Source: Nymphaea colorata (taxonomy: Eukaryota > Streptophyta > Magnoliopsida > Nymphaeales > Nymphaeaceae). From it: a stretch of DNA of 64,000 bases. Below the pieces are notes generated by a model. The model made no database searches, had not been told where the DNA came from, and saw only the letters and a program-made list of their open reading frames with translations. Where the stretch lies: assembly GCF_008831285.2 (NCBI RefSeq), contig NC_045138.2, positions 36,013,115-36,077,114 on the forward strand, written 5' to 3'. This document shows, one piece after another, positions 1 through 12,400 of this stretch. The position numbers and the translations under genes were made by a program. Each line of letters starts with the position of its first letter. Within the stretch, counting starts at the first letter, position 1.

Positions 1-2068
1 CAATGGTCATCATGGGGAAGACGCTCCCTCTCTCTCGTTCTCTCTCTTTCGATATTTGACGAGTGCGCTTCCACTAGGGAGAACGAGATGTTGGAAGACT
101 CTTTTTTTTGAGATGACATGAACAAGAAATAGAGAAGACAACCATCAAACAGTGACATGAGGTTAAGGTTTACGTAAAATTTTGTCTTCTTAAACACCAG
201 GAACAAGAGTTCTCCCTTTGCTGCGCTTTTCAAGGATGGAACATCATGCCACTGGCTGATCTAACTGGTTTTTGCATAGTGGGGAACTGTGTTTGCATCT
301 GGTGGAATGCAATGCATAAACCACTGAATTTGAAATGTAAAGAGTACACAGGCACGTCCAACAGATTTTTGTCCAGTGTTTGTATATGGCCCCCTCATTG
401 GTGGAACACCATGTTTGCACGACCAAACAAGCTAAACCACTGAAAGTGAAACGCAAGGAATGCACACACACATTCTTGGATTTCTGTCCAGTGTTAGTGT
501 GTCCGGGCCCCCCAATGCAGGAACACCACCTTTGCGCAATCAAACAATCTCTTAGTTTGCTTAGACCGAGCCAAGTGATTGGTGGTCTTTCTGTCTTGCA
601 ACTTGCATCAACTGAATTGGATGAAGACTAAGAGCTGCCTAATGACAGGGAAAAGGAGCGCAGGCATGTTATCTCGCAGAAACACATCCAATTCGTTTCT
701 TTTTCTTTTAAAAAACCTAATCTTTTCTAACTTGCAATCTTTCCAGAAAGACAAAACGATAGCCATTTCTGATATGAGCGTGTTCTAGTGGGGATCCTGT
801 GGGGAGTCTGAATGAACGAAGAATCAATGAAAAAGTAACGGGCGACAAGTTCTACCCATTAAATAAAGGTGAGCGGTGAACATCACCAAACCACGTAGCC
901 ACCAGTGGCAGTAATTTCACACTGCGGTTTACTGTCTCAGAGAACAGACGTGGAGTTACGATCCAGTGGACAGATGGAACGTCATGGGAAGGTCCGATAA
1001 AAGGGAATGTAGAAATTTGGCAAGTGGTTCTCGTATCACAAGCTCCACCTTCCTCCCACAAAGAGAACCAAAATAAAAGAAAGAAGAAAATGCAAACCCG
1101 TAGTCACGAAACTCGTGTTAAACCAAACCGCATCCACAGCCGCGTAATAAAGAATAGCATTCGGATGGTTCAACAAACACGACCAAATACCCCTAAGATT
1201 CTAAGAACGTGTAACCGGGCAACAATGCTTCTTCACTCAAGGACGAATTTTTTACTAACCAACCAAAATCATCCGGCTTTTGGAACCAAAAACACAGACA
1301 AGATGGCAACGAATGAGCATGACGTTTTGGCTTCTATTCCGAGTCGACATCCAATTTCCTATCTTTGAAGCAGCACTGCCCATAAGATGCAAAACGGGAG
1401 CCATGCAACATGCATTACGAGTCACCATCAGTCTTCACCGTGTCCAAACTGTGTCCCACACAAGCACCTATGTCCAGGTTCCAACCATTTCGACGTGTGT
1501 GTTGCCCTCCAGGCGTGTCGTCGTGACATAGCTACAGGTTTGAAGCTGTAAATAGCAAAAATAATAAGCGGGGGTTTGGATTACAGGGTTACAGTAAAAA
1601 CTTACATAGCACATCAGAAAATTCTTTGTGGTGTACAAACATTATCATGCTCCAGTACAACGTAACTGGAAGATCATTCCATGGGGGTTCGCTGTTTACG
1701 TATACACATGCAACAGGAGTTGAAAAGGCCGCAACCTGTATTTTTGATGCAGAAAAGCCAATAATCATTTCTATTCATACAAACATCAAATCAGATAAAA
1801 AGTGGAAGATTGATAAAACTTCTCTTTGGCAGGATGAATTCTAGAAAGCTATTGCTGAAACAACCACCACGAAAAATGCCCTGCATCAAGCATAATAGAT
1901 CCTAATAATAACTTTTGACTGTAACGGTTCGGAATTTTGAGAAGTCTGCTGATATATGCTACCAAAAAACAAATAGGAAATGGGATAAGAAGAAACGTGC
2001 CTGGATTTATCATTCATGTGTCAGATGCGGAGGTTATATTTTCTTTACTCTCTGAGGAAAACTGTTCT
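1..2068. other. Left-edge non-coding region downstream of the MAG2-like gene
   Basis: No gene is supported here. The short open frames lack protein character, splice partners and family resemblance. The segment starts with a CT-rich stretch, holds a degenerate tandem repeat at about 256-560, and then runs as ordinary AT-rich sequence to the stop codon of the minus-strand gene at 2069. Its right part should include the 3' UTR of that gene, but I cannot place the cleavage site. Confidence 0.6.
256..560 (+). repeat. Degenerate tandem repeat, period about 115 bp, about 2.5 units
   Basis: Three units follow each other head to tail. The shared marks are GTCCAGTG at about 371 and 486, and AAACCACTGA at about 318 and 434, so the spacing is 115-116 bp. 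Units also share a block near GGTGGAACACCA and a following TTTGC. They are clearly diverged, so this is an old duplication. Frames are partly open in both directions, but nothing suggests a protein. Confidence 0.7.
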
Positions 2069-5033
2069 CTAATATCTATTCCTTAATATTTTACATGCTT
2101 GTGCTGCTGAAATGTGGGTTACACCATGGCTTCGCAGATATTCTCGCTTTTCTCTGTCAGCCAGAACTTCTATATGTTTTGCTTCTTGTTCCAGCATAGA
2201 TAGCAGCCGGATAGAATCGTTTGTGCATGGAAAGAATGCCTCAGGGCGATCACAATAAGGCTTAAAAATGCAAAATAATGCTTTCATGTCTACACCAAAC
2301 TGCTTTACTCCAAGGCTGGAGAATTTCACATTGCCGAGAGGAATGTTGCTAAATATAAAATGGTCCAACCCATTGGCAACGCTTCGCCAGAGATCAACGA
2401 AGTCTTTCAAGTTTAAGTTCGTGCAGAAATAGGCAAGCCCCATTTGAAGGGCGTCAAGCGTAGCAAGAAAAGCTGCAGATAAAGTTGAGACTTGATCAGT
2501 ATCATCTGTTTCCTCCACATGCTCCCATTGGTCTTTTCTTCGAAAATAGCCACAGCTCAAGTAGTCAAATTGGCGAAGAAGAAATGCCATTATCTCAGCC
2601 AGCCATTCGGTCTCAAACGTCTTCAATTCATCCAACTCATGCTCAAAAATACAACCATGTGAATCTGAAGTGCCCTTTGGTCGATCGCGAAGAACTTCAG
2701 CCACTCTCATTTCTAAGAAATGTATGCCATCGCACCATGTCTCCAATACTGTTTCACAGTATCGAGCAGCATTGATAGATTGAACAACCTTGATCAAGCC
2801 ACTGCAGTCAACCATCGCGTCTGATATCTCAAGTTCTTCACATTGCTGCCACAGGACATCAACAAATTGCAATAAGATTTGGGATGCAGTTGATCTAATA
2901 AACTGAACCTGCATTGTCATAATGGGCAAAGATTGGCATCGTTGAATTATGGACCACATGATACCCATTACAGCCGAAGCAATTTTTGGAGTTTTGTTTT
3001 CTTCCCTAGTCCAGCAATCAGGTGACTCAAAAACTTTCTTAATGTCCAAGTCATCCCCATGTTTGACATTAATCAACCAAGCACTCTCCTCTTTCATCCC
3101 TGTATTCAGCTTTTCTTCAGCATCATTCAATTCTATCTCCATCCACACGTGGAACCAATCTGTGTGATCAGAAAATATGCTCATTATTGATATTATAAAT
3201 GACATAGGAGGCACGGTGTTTTCCCAAGCTGTTTCAAAAGGCTTTAAAACCATTGGGTCCAGAAGTGCTTGAATTTTTTTGTCAAAGGAAATCATCAAAT
3301 CGATCATGTGGAGAAATGACGTTTTCACCTCAATGATCTCACTGCCGACTTGGTATTTGCTAGCAAGAACAGGCATCATATGTTTCTTCACGTAACTTGA
3401 GAACATGTCTGCCATGGTCCGTATCCATGCTTCCCTGGCACTGAAAGCCAACAGCCTTGCTTTATCAATGAGCGGCTGCAAGAGCTCCTCAATTCCATCA
3501 ACAAAATCCCGAGTAATCTTGTAGGCAAGAGCAAAGATGAAGTCCGGTTCATCAGTCCACTTTAAGAAGTGCTGTTCTGCTCTTGAAGCAATAGGAGAGA
3601 CTAATTCATCAATTGTCCAGAGGCGATGATCGAGACTTTTTGGGCAAGAATTGTCAAACCGGTTTTGCCGCTTCACAGTTAACTGCTGAAACACACATAG
3701 TGAAAGAAAGTTTTTCGAGTACCTCTCCTTTGTAATTCCATCCACTACAGCTAGTGGGTTAAGCAAATCACAGTTCCTTCCCCTGTCAGAATTTGTTGTG
3801 ACAAGCGGAGGAGGCCACCCTAGTTCTGCAAGGATTACACGATGATCAACAATAGATTGTGGCCTCAAGACAGCCAACACCTTGTCAACCCTCAAATCAA
3901 CAGCTCGGACAAGATTTGCCCATTGAGGCCTTGTTTCTGCAAGTTGGCATACAATATCCTCTATCTTCGACAAAATATCTACAGATGAATGCAACTTTTC
4001 CAGCTTCCAATCAATATCCTGCAGTTAACAAATTTCTCAAAGTCAACAGTAGATAGCAGTTTAAGAATAAAATCTCATTTCCATTAGTCTCACATCTGGA
4101 CTAGCTGCATTTGCAAGATTCATGGGGATCCGATTCATACACCTTTTTGTCAAGATCAGACGTAGCGTATCTTCAAGGTCTCCCACGAGAGCTTCCAACT
4201 TCAAGGTGGTCTCTGGAAATGCAGAAAAAATGGACAGAGTTATGGCAGGGAATGGAGCTTGGTGTGATTAATTATCATGTCACCATATTAGATCATGAAC
4301 TTTAGACACGAAAATAAAATAGTAACAAAATGAAGTTCCTGCAGAAATTGAGGAATCACCAGCATAAATCTGAATGGCATCAATTCTCCTGATCTGTTCA
4401 GCAAGCAAGGGTAATTCCACGACTAAGATATTCTGGATCCTCCCCAGCTTCGCATCATCCGTCCCATCTACACCGCACAGTTCAACAGAATTAAATCACT
4501 CGTGTCACTAAGATACAGTATCAACGTCCCCAAATATTCATATCACTAAGACATAGTAATTGACTATCGCCGAGCAAAGTTCCAAAGGAACATCTTAAGT
4601 TACCCCATTCATATCAGTAACAACAATAAAAACAACAATAATAATGATCTAAAAGCAAACAATTACTCTGATAGCGCAAAAGCGCTAATCCTGCAACACA
4701 AATTCGTACGTCCAGAGCTGCCGACATCAAAAGCTTACCTGGGCAACCATCAAAATCGTTCAAGTTCGCGTTGACATCGCATAGAAGTAACCCCAACTTA
4801 AGAGAATGAGAATTCCACGACGATATCGCCGCTGCTAGCTTTCTTCTCAGATCAAGAATGTCGCGCTCAAACCCCAAGCAGTCATTCTCCAATCTGATGG
4901 CCAGGGCCGAGGCCTTAGCAAGATCACCCTGAATAACGAACTTAGAATCCAAGAATGTCTTCGAAGCTGGGGAGACCTCTGCAGGAAGAGGAACGACACC
5001 ATCTTCCATTTGTATCATAGGTTTACCCAACAT
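2069..5033 (-). CDS. MAG2L: RINT1/TIP20-family vesicle tethering protein, MAG2-like (4 exons, about 823 aa)
   Basis: Coding exons in transcription order are 4739-5033, 4360-4467, 4094-4212 and 2069-4018. All junctions are GT-AG and phases agree (295+108+119+1950 nt, 824 codons with stop). The start is the first in-frame ATG at 5033; further ATGs follow at 5018 and 5009, so the exact start is uncertain. Exon 1 carries a short unstructured leader and a helical segment (FLDSKF, then a heptad-like stretch). The long last exon carries the RINT1/TIP1 region and ends near CIFKPYCDRPEAFFPC. Plant relatives (MAG2 and MAG2-like, about 800 aa) belong to the Dsl1/NRZ-type complex on the ER that tethers Golgi-derived COPI vesicles and supports seed storage protein export. 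The size and the single large 3' exon fit. The choice of the MAG2-like over the MAG2 paralogue is from memory and less sure than the family. Confidence 0.9.
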
Positions 5034-6458
5034 CCTTCGTCTCAATCGAGACAGTTGGAAGAGAAGTGCCGAACACTTTCTCCGTCTCCCTACAAAGGGT
5101 CGAGAACCCTCAAGATCGAAGAGGAAACCACAAAACCCTGGAATCTTTGTTCCTTATTCCTATTTTTGAAGGCATAAACTACGAAAAATTTTGAAGGTTC
5201 CAAAGGGGCTTTGTTGTCGTTGGGCGTAAACATGCGAATGACGGTGGGCGCGGAAACCTCCACCCAATATGACCTAATTACCCTTTCTTTTTGGGACCCA
5301 AACAGGAAAAGCAAATACACGTTGCAGATAAACTTGTAAATATCGTGGTCGACTAAGTATCGCTCACCAGTCACAAGTTTTACTCCCTACGTTTATGAGA
5401 TGGTTCATTGCACGTTATGAGTTTTACTTTTAAGACATTTACTGACTTTAAACTTTCTTTTTTCTCAGTAGAGTATAAACTTTGTCCAAATCTTCGCACG
5501 CCAATCCATCGATCAGATCTTACAAATCCAGTTTGCGTTAATATTCTCTTGAACCGAAGGCAATTTCTACCAAACTAGATCACGATTGGGACCATTCCCA
5601 TATCCATTGACATGATAATCCTCGGTCATGATTATCAGATTATGGCATCATAAATAGACAAACAATAAGTGAACAATTTTTTATTTTCTGTCTCCAAATA
5701 ATTTTCCAAGAGCCGAATGAGGCCTAAGAACAATGGAATGACCGCAGCGTTCAGCCGACTTACCAAAAGAGTTTTGCAAGGTCTCTCATTCGCTTCCATA
5801 CCAACGTCATTAATAAATCTAAACGTAGAATCAACGGAAAAACCAAAAAGAAAGTGAAAAAGAGAATGGCCACCGTTCATACCATAGTAAGGATCAGCCT
5901 TTGGCGTCCATTAATTCTTTGGACAAGAAGGATTATTCGGAGTACAAGCTATGCACTGAGCAGCTTTCTGAAATTTCCTAAGCAAATTTTGCATTTTAAA
6001 AGGAGAAGACAGAAAGACAAGAATCAAATGCTTATACATTTCAAACAGAATTTACAGAACTGAATATCACTATTGAACAAAACAATCGGTAAGATTTACA
6101 TTCCTTTCACCGCTTCGTGCTGACGTAGTAAATAAAAGAATTTTTCGCTGTTACTTTGTACCCCACCGGGAAACCAGGACCTTATCTTCTGCAACTTGAA
6201 AATCAGAAAAACAACCATCCGGCAATCATCACTTTCACTACAAGCCTCCCGTAACGATCATCTATGAATCAACAGAACGCCGCCTTCCATGCTAAATACT
6301 CCCTCTGCAACCAAGGCAGTCAGCATTCACGACCAAGACCTATTTACAGTGTGCAGTTGTATGAGGACGAGGGAGCGCATGCATCTTCATTGGCCATATT
6401 TCATTGCGACATTGGTTAAGTTCCACGAAAGAGTAGGAGACATGGATTATATTACACG
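5034..6458. other. Intergenic: MAG2-like promoter/5' UTR and exportin-7 3' UTR
   Basis: Both neighbours are on the minus strand. This 1.4 kb must therefore hold the promoter and leader of the MAG2-like gene (right of 5033) and the 3' UTR and terminator of exportin-7 (left of 6459). I see no clear TATA box upstream of 5033. No gene is supported; the short frames are non-conserved. Confidence 0.6.
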
Positions 6459-9400
6459 CTATTTAACACGAAAATCATGTCTGAATACAGTAAGATTCTG
6501 GGTGAATTTATCACGGTTCTTTGAATCCAAGCTTCTGGTGACATCGGCCATGAGCTTATCAAAACAAAGAGCGAGACGTTGCTGTTGGTCCGATGGCTGC
6601 ATGTGAAAGAATGAAATATCATCAACTGAGTAAATCGTGTAACAACTTCCCCCATGGAGATGCTAAACATGAAATACAAACTAAAATAATGAAAACTATG
6701 AGCAATCAGAAAATAAGACATGCTTCATCCTTATTTCATGGCCAATAAGAGCAGCACTACCCTAAACGAGGCACTTCTGACAAATTTACTAGGAAGGCAG
6801 AAGGGCCTAAAAAATAGGCATTAACAAATACAGACAGCCAAGGTTGTTTGACATGACCAATAAAAACAGCACCAGTATCTACACCACTCTGTGCTGCAAA
6901 CCTCAACAGCAATGAACATCCTCACAATTGACTCAATCAGTACGAGTCACAAGCAATGTCCCCTTAGCATGTTGAACATTGAAAAGTATAACTTGTTATG
7001 AACGGAACTTCAAAATCCAAATTACCCTTTAGAGGAAAGGACCATGGAAGAAAATCAACTGCAAATAACCATGAACTTTTCCAATGCAAAAGATTGGCTA
7101 CACTAAAAAAAAGTGGGAAGGGCCAACTAACCTACAAAAGCAAGACAAGAAGGCAATTTGGTCTGACCTAAGTCAACTGCAGTCATCCAAGATCCTAAAA
7201 AACTACTTTGCCCAAGTCGATTGACTCTCTCTGTATATATATATACACCTACTAGCCAAAGTAGTTAGCTGACTAGTTGGGATTTGACGACTAAATGTGA
7301 CTTTTCTGTTAACATGGTGCATGAGGAAAGGCTTTCAACTATAGGCCGCTTAACCATCAGAGTCAAATCTCACTCGGTCACATTACACAATCCACATGAT
7401 AAAGTACATAAAAAGAAAGAACGACTAACCTGGGAGGCCAAAATATGTGCCTTCAAATCATTGAACATCTGCAAAAGAATCAATGAAAACTTAGCACACG
7501 GAAAGGACCATGAATGACTACTGACTTTTAGAAGTCTGAGTGTGAAAAGAACATAAGGCAACCACATTCGCACCATTTATGTTAAGACATGCGAGCAAAC
7601 TTGACAACCAGGAAATATGCAACATAATCTAATAAACCTATATGCTAACCTCCTGGAACAAATTAGATTGCACTCCAGGGCTTCACACAAACAGATAAAC
7701 CTATATGTCAAAATATTTCTGCAACTACACTGATTGCAGCCCAAAGGCTTCAATTCTAGATGGATGCAACAGGATGGACAAGATGCCAATACGAACTAGA
7801 CTTAGGGTTATTTGTACAACATAATTTGTTTATCATTTTTCCTTTCATTCTTTCACCAGTAAATAATTCGGAATTCCCCTGCTCACTTTCAGCGAACAAA
7901 CTTGTTTATCATCCACATCAACATCTTGAGCATATGAAAGACCGAGTTCTGGTCACATTTGCAACAAACTATTTTAGAATTTTACTGGTAAAATTACCTG
8001 TTCATTAACGAGAATTAAGCTGAGCATTGGCCTGCTCAGACTCCACTGGTGACTACATTCTTCAAAAAGAAGAATCTCAAATAGAGTTCTCAGCAACTGC
8101 ATAATTACAACAAGCACATCATATCCACAAAATAATAGCAAAAGGAAAAAAACCAGAATTTCACATGAACCATAAATCAAACAATAAGATGTGACTGACT
8201 AGATATGTGGATAGAAATGCATATAGAAGCCTTTTGACAATTGGGCAAGAATAGAGAGCTGCTGAGCTGCAGGATCTAAGTGCACAAATTATACAAAATT
8301 CTATTGCATGAAAATGGTACATTCTGCAAGGGAATGGAAATACAAACAGGAACCTTAGTTATCTCTCAATTCAATATTGGATGGACAGCTGCTTTGCTAA
8401 GCATATATTTTTCTGCCATTGTAATGGCACCTCTATCTTCTACATTTTCAGTTGGAAATGATAGGACAGATAGCTGCATTGCCTAAGCACATTTTTTTCC
8501 CTACAAGTCTTTTTACATTGTAATGGCACCTCTATCCTCTTCATTTTCAGTCGGAAATGAAGAAGAGGAAATTCAAACTGTTTGGAACATAATTAGCAGT
8601 GGCAACAACTATATGCATCAGCATATGCTCAATCAGGAAAATCGATGAACTACTACTGACATATTTGATATTTAACATACCAACAGAATGCAATTAACAT
8701 AAGCTAATTTTCAAAACACAGTATATGCAGAAACATGAAGCCGAATTTATTCCTCAAAAAAAACCAATACAAAATTTTAAGAAGGAAATGATGGGAAAAG
8801 TAGAGTACCTCTGGAAAAAGGGTAGGACATTCTGCAATATGTCGCGCAAGATTCACTGCAACAGGGGAAGTTGGTGCTTCACCAACTGTTATATTATTGA
8901 AGTAGAAAGCTGCTAAACTGTCCACCGCAGAAGCACACTGACACAGCGTTCCAAGAAACCCCAAGAAATTGTTACATGCAATTAGTGTACAAACACTTTA
9001 CATGAAATTAATGTACAAATATAGTTGACCCTTTCACATAAACAAAAGCTACAAATGATTTCCAAAAGATGATTTCCTACACAGATCACTCAAATTTCTG
9101 CAATACATGAGGCATTGTCCACAATAAAAACACAAAAACCAAAAACTCTCCCTCTTCCATACACACACATATTTACACATGATTGAGAGAAAAAAAAATG
9201 AAACAACCTAATCTTTAAGGGACCCACCTGTGCAGAGATTCCAGCATCTAAACTCTTTAGACCAGATTCAAGCGATCCAGCTATGTGCATGAAGGTACTT
9301 GTATCTAGATTGATGATAACAGAGATATGGCCACTGAAGAGGATGTCCAAGAATGCATAGTAAGCTCGTGCAAGCTGGAGGGGAGAAAATAATTCCATAT

Positions 9401-12400
9401 AAATGCATTTATTCCCATAATCATGTAACTAATTTCACTCAAGCTGCCTTACAATTCATAATATCACATATGGAACATCAATATAGTATGATCTATCAAG
9501 TGTCAATTATATCCAGCATGAGGAGACAGTAAAAGCACTGTAGAGAAATAAAGAAAGGGAGCAAACTGGGTAAGTAGTTATCTAGCAGGTACTTGAGCAA
9601 AAGACAAACAGTCAAAAGCAACAAGCCTGAGCTATGGCTCTCTTTAATATTTTCATGAGTTCATAGCCAAATGGTAATATCCTCTGGTCAGACTTCTCAT
9701 TATAGGCATTTAGTTCTCTATGCGGTTCAAATGCCAAGCACAAAGACGTGATATACACTGAAAATGTGAAAATGGCTAAAGAAGGCTGACATATTTAGTT
9801 GCATCTCTATTTTTTTTTAATTAACAAAACCAGACAAGACTCAAAGATGCCACTGGAACTCAATACTGGTTCAAGGTAAAGGTACTATTACCTTGACAAA
9901 CTATGCTGTAAACTGAACCACAGAAAAAGATTTCGGGGAAATCAGCCAGGTTCATGAAGGACTGAAGGTACCTTAATGTCACAACTATTAACAAGACTTG
10001 TACCTTAGGGAATGCTAGTATATCAGGAAGTGGAATTGATAGTGCCATCTTTAGAGCAATATCAAGAGCATCTGAGAGAGCTCTATCACCATATAATTCA
10101 AAAACACCAAAATTGACATAGTTTCCTCCTAATGCTGCAAACAAAAAAATCAGAATCAACATACATTCATCGTAGGACAAAAGAAAGATTATGTAACAAA
10201 CCTCACTCCATATCTAATGTTTAGAAAACAAAGAATGAAATATGAAGCCTTCACTGTGGAAGCCATTGTCAGTACCCCTTGTAAGAATAGTCAAGCATAT
10301 CCACATTCCCTTGTATCTGTTTGCATAAACATCGGTTGTGACAGGAAGGGTCAAAATCCTTGATCCATATGCCACAAGCAATTTGCTGACTTCTCGAAAT
10401 AGAAGGATCCCATTAGGAGATGATGAATCAAAAGTGAGGCGCTGGGATTTATTTAATACAAATTCCGCCATGAACTTTAGCAATGGAGTTGTAACCTGCA
10501 AATTTATGCAATGTCAGCAACACAATTTTTGGTAATTTCCAATCATGTTTGACATTAATAACAATTAGAACATAAAGAACTAACTGGCTTAGAGTTTTTT
10601 AAAATAGGAATTCAAATTAAGACACCTAATAGAGCTGCATCTGCCACTTCATCATCTCTGCTCTCTCTCATTCTTAAAATCAAGATTTTCTGTTTCAAAG
10701 TTTGATAGTTGGAGTCCATATCTTTCTCAGGAACATCGACAATATCTTGATTGAATGTTTAAGCCTCTTTACCAATTTTTTCTTCTAGAATTATCATCAT
10801 GGGGTTTTCGCCTCCTCCTGACCAAAAAACTTTACTCCATGGTTCCTTTTTTTTTTACTCCATGGTTCCTTTTTTTTTAATTGTACTTCATTCATTTTCA
10901 ATAATCTTTATTTCTAACCTCATCATACTTGATATATATTTTAGACATTTTATGTTGACACAGTCATAACTTTTCCTACATGAACATTTCTTCTACATCA
11001 TGTAAGGGTTCGGGGGCAGGAGTATCTCATCTACTCATTGCCAGTCACACACAAATACATGCATGCAGACTCACATCTGCAGCTTGTTTCAGATAAAGAA
11101 CATGTATGAACCTTTCAGAGACATGCTATTTGATCAAGGTACTATAACCATAAAATATCTGAACCTTCAGAATTATGGGCAGCATATGTACTTCAACCTT
11201 GAAGAAACACATGTCAAGTTGCCTACTTAGGACGTCAATGCTTTTTTTTTTGCAAGGCTAAATCCTGTTTCACACTTTTTTTCTAATTCCTTACCTAAAG
11301 GCCATTGACCTTCTTACTAATTAGCCTTTTGAAAAACTGCAAATGCTCAGATATGGAAGACATGAATAACCCTTTCATTGATAATTAGTCCATCCAAAAC
11401 ACCACAATCGGCCCATCATCAATGCAGCATGATAAAATTTAAAATGAAAATTCAGGAAAAAAATCCAGTGCAAATAAAGACCATTTTCTTAGGAAAAGCC
11501 AAAAATTATGCAAAGATGCAAGAAACAAATTTTGTACCCAAAGAAGAAGGACAAAGTTTCAATACATCATTGATATTTAAGTCATTAAGAAAGTCAGATA
11601 ATGGACTTTACGACTGCCTGGTGCCTGCACTAACAAACGATGAAAGTAAGGACATTACTCCATTTACATTTTACTCATTCCTCAAAGATCTACGCAGGCC
11701 GATAGATGCATATTGTTGAACATGATTGTAAGAAGATATAAAATCTTTGAAGAATATGTAGCAGACCAATACATAACATCAATCTTAGCAAAGAAACTGT
11801 AAGTTATATCAGCTCACCTCTGGTGCATCTATCCAATGGGCGACACCCTTCAAGAGAAGTGGCATATGCCTAGGGTATAGCCAATCAAACAGAAGTCCAT
11901 ATGTTCTCCGACTGAATAAAGCAAACGGAAAAACCAGCAAGTAATCAAACTTTTTTGATAAATAATCAAATGAAGCTGCTTAATTTAGAAAGGAAAACCA
12001 AATGCATTTATGGAAGTAGAAAACATTCAACATAAGCAGCTATTACACCAACCTATTTGTTGCCATTGCTATGCCTCTAAGATCCCTCATGAGGCCAATC
12101 AAAGCGTATTTAACAGCATCAGTACGGAAAAGAGCATCAGGTGTCGACTCCAAAGTTATGAGAACCTTTAATTGGGCATGAAAGTCAAAGGAAAAGCTTT
12201 AAACTTCAGTAACAATTACAATCAACTGCTGTGCAACAAAAATCAAGAGAGCTTCTCAGAATAACTTTAGGCCAAACTAAATAATGAAGTTCCAAATGCC
12301 AAAGAACGAAGCAACATGTCACACATATTATTGTCTATGTACAAGAAGCAACAAATTAGTAGAACGGTCACATGCCAAAACAGCCCAATTATATTTTTCT

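Noticed and set aside
1024-1368. 114-codon plus-strand frame
   Set aside because: Random composition, no domain, and it lies in the probable 3' flank of a minus-strand gene.
4614-4738. Read-through of MAG2-like exon 1 past 4739
   Set aside because: A consensus donor (CCAG before GTAAGC) at 4738 and the in-phase next exon show this is intron.
11378-11719. 113-codon plus-strand frame antisense to exportin-7
   Set aside because: It is entirely intronic, AT-rich, lysine-rich, without family resemblance or splice partners.
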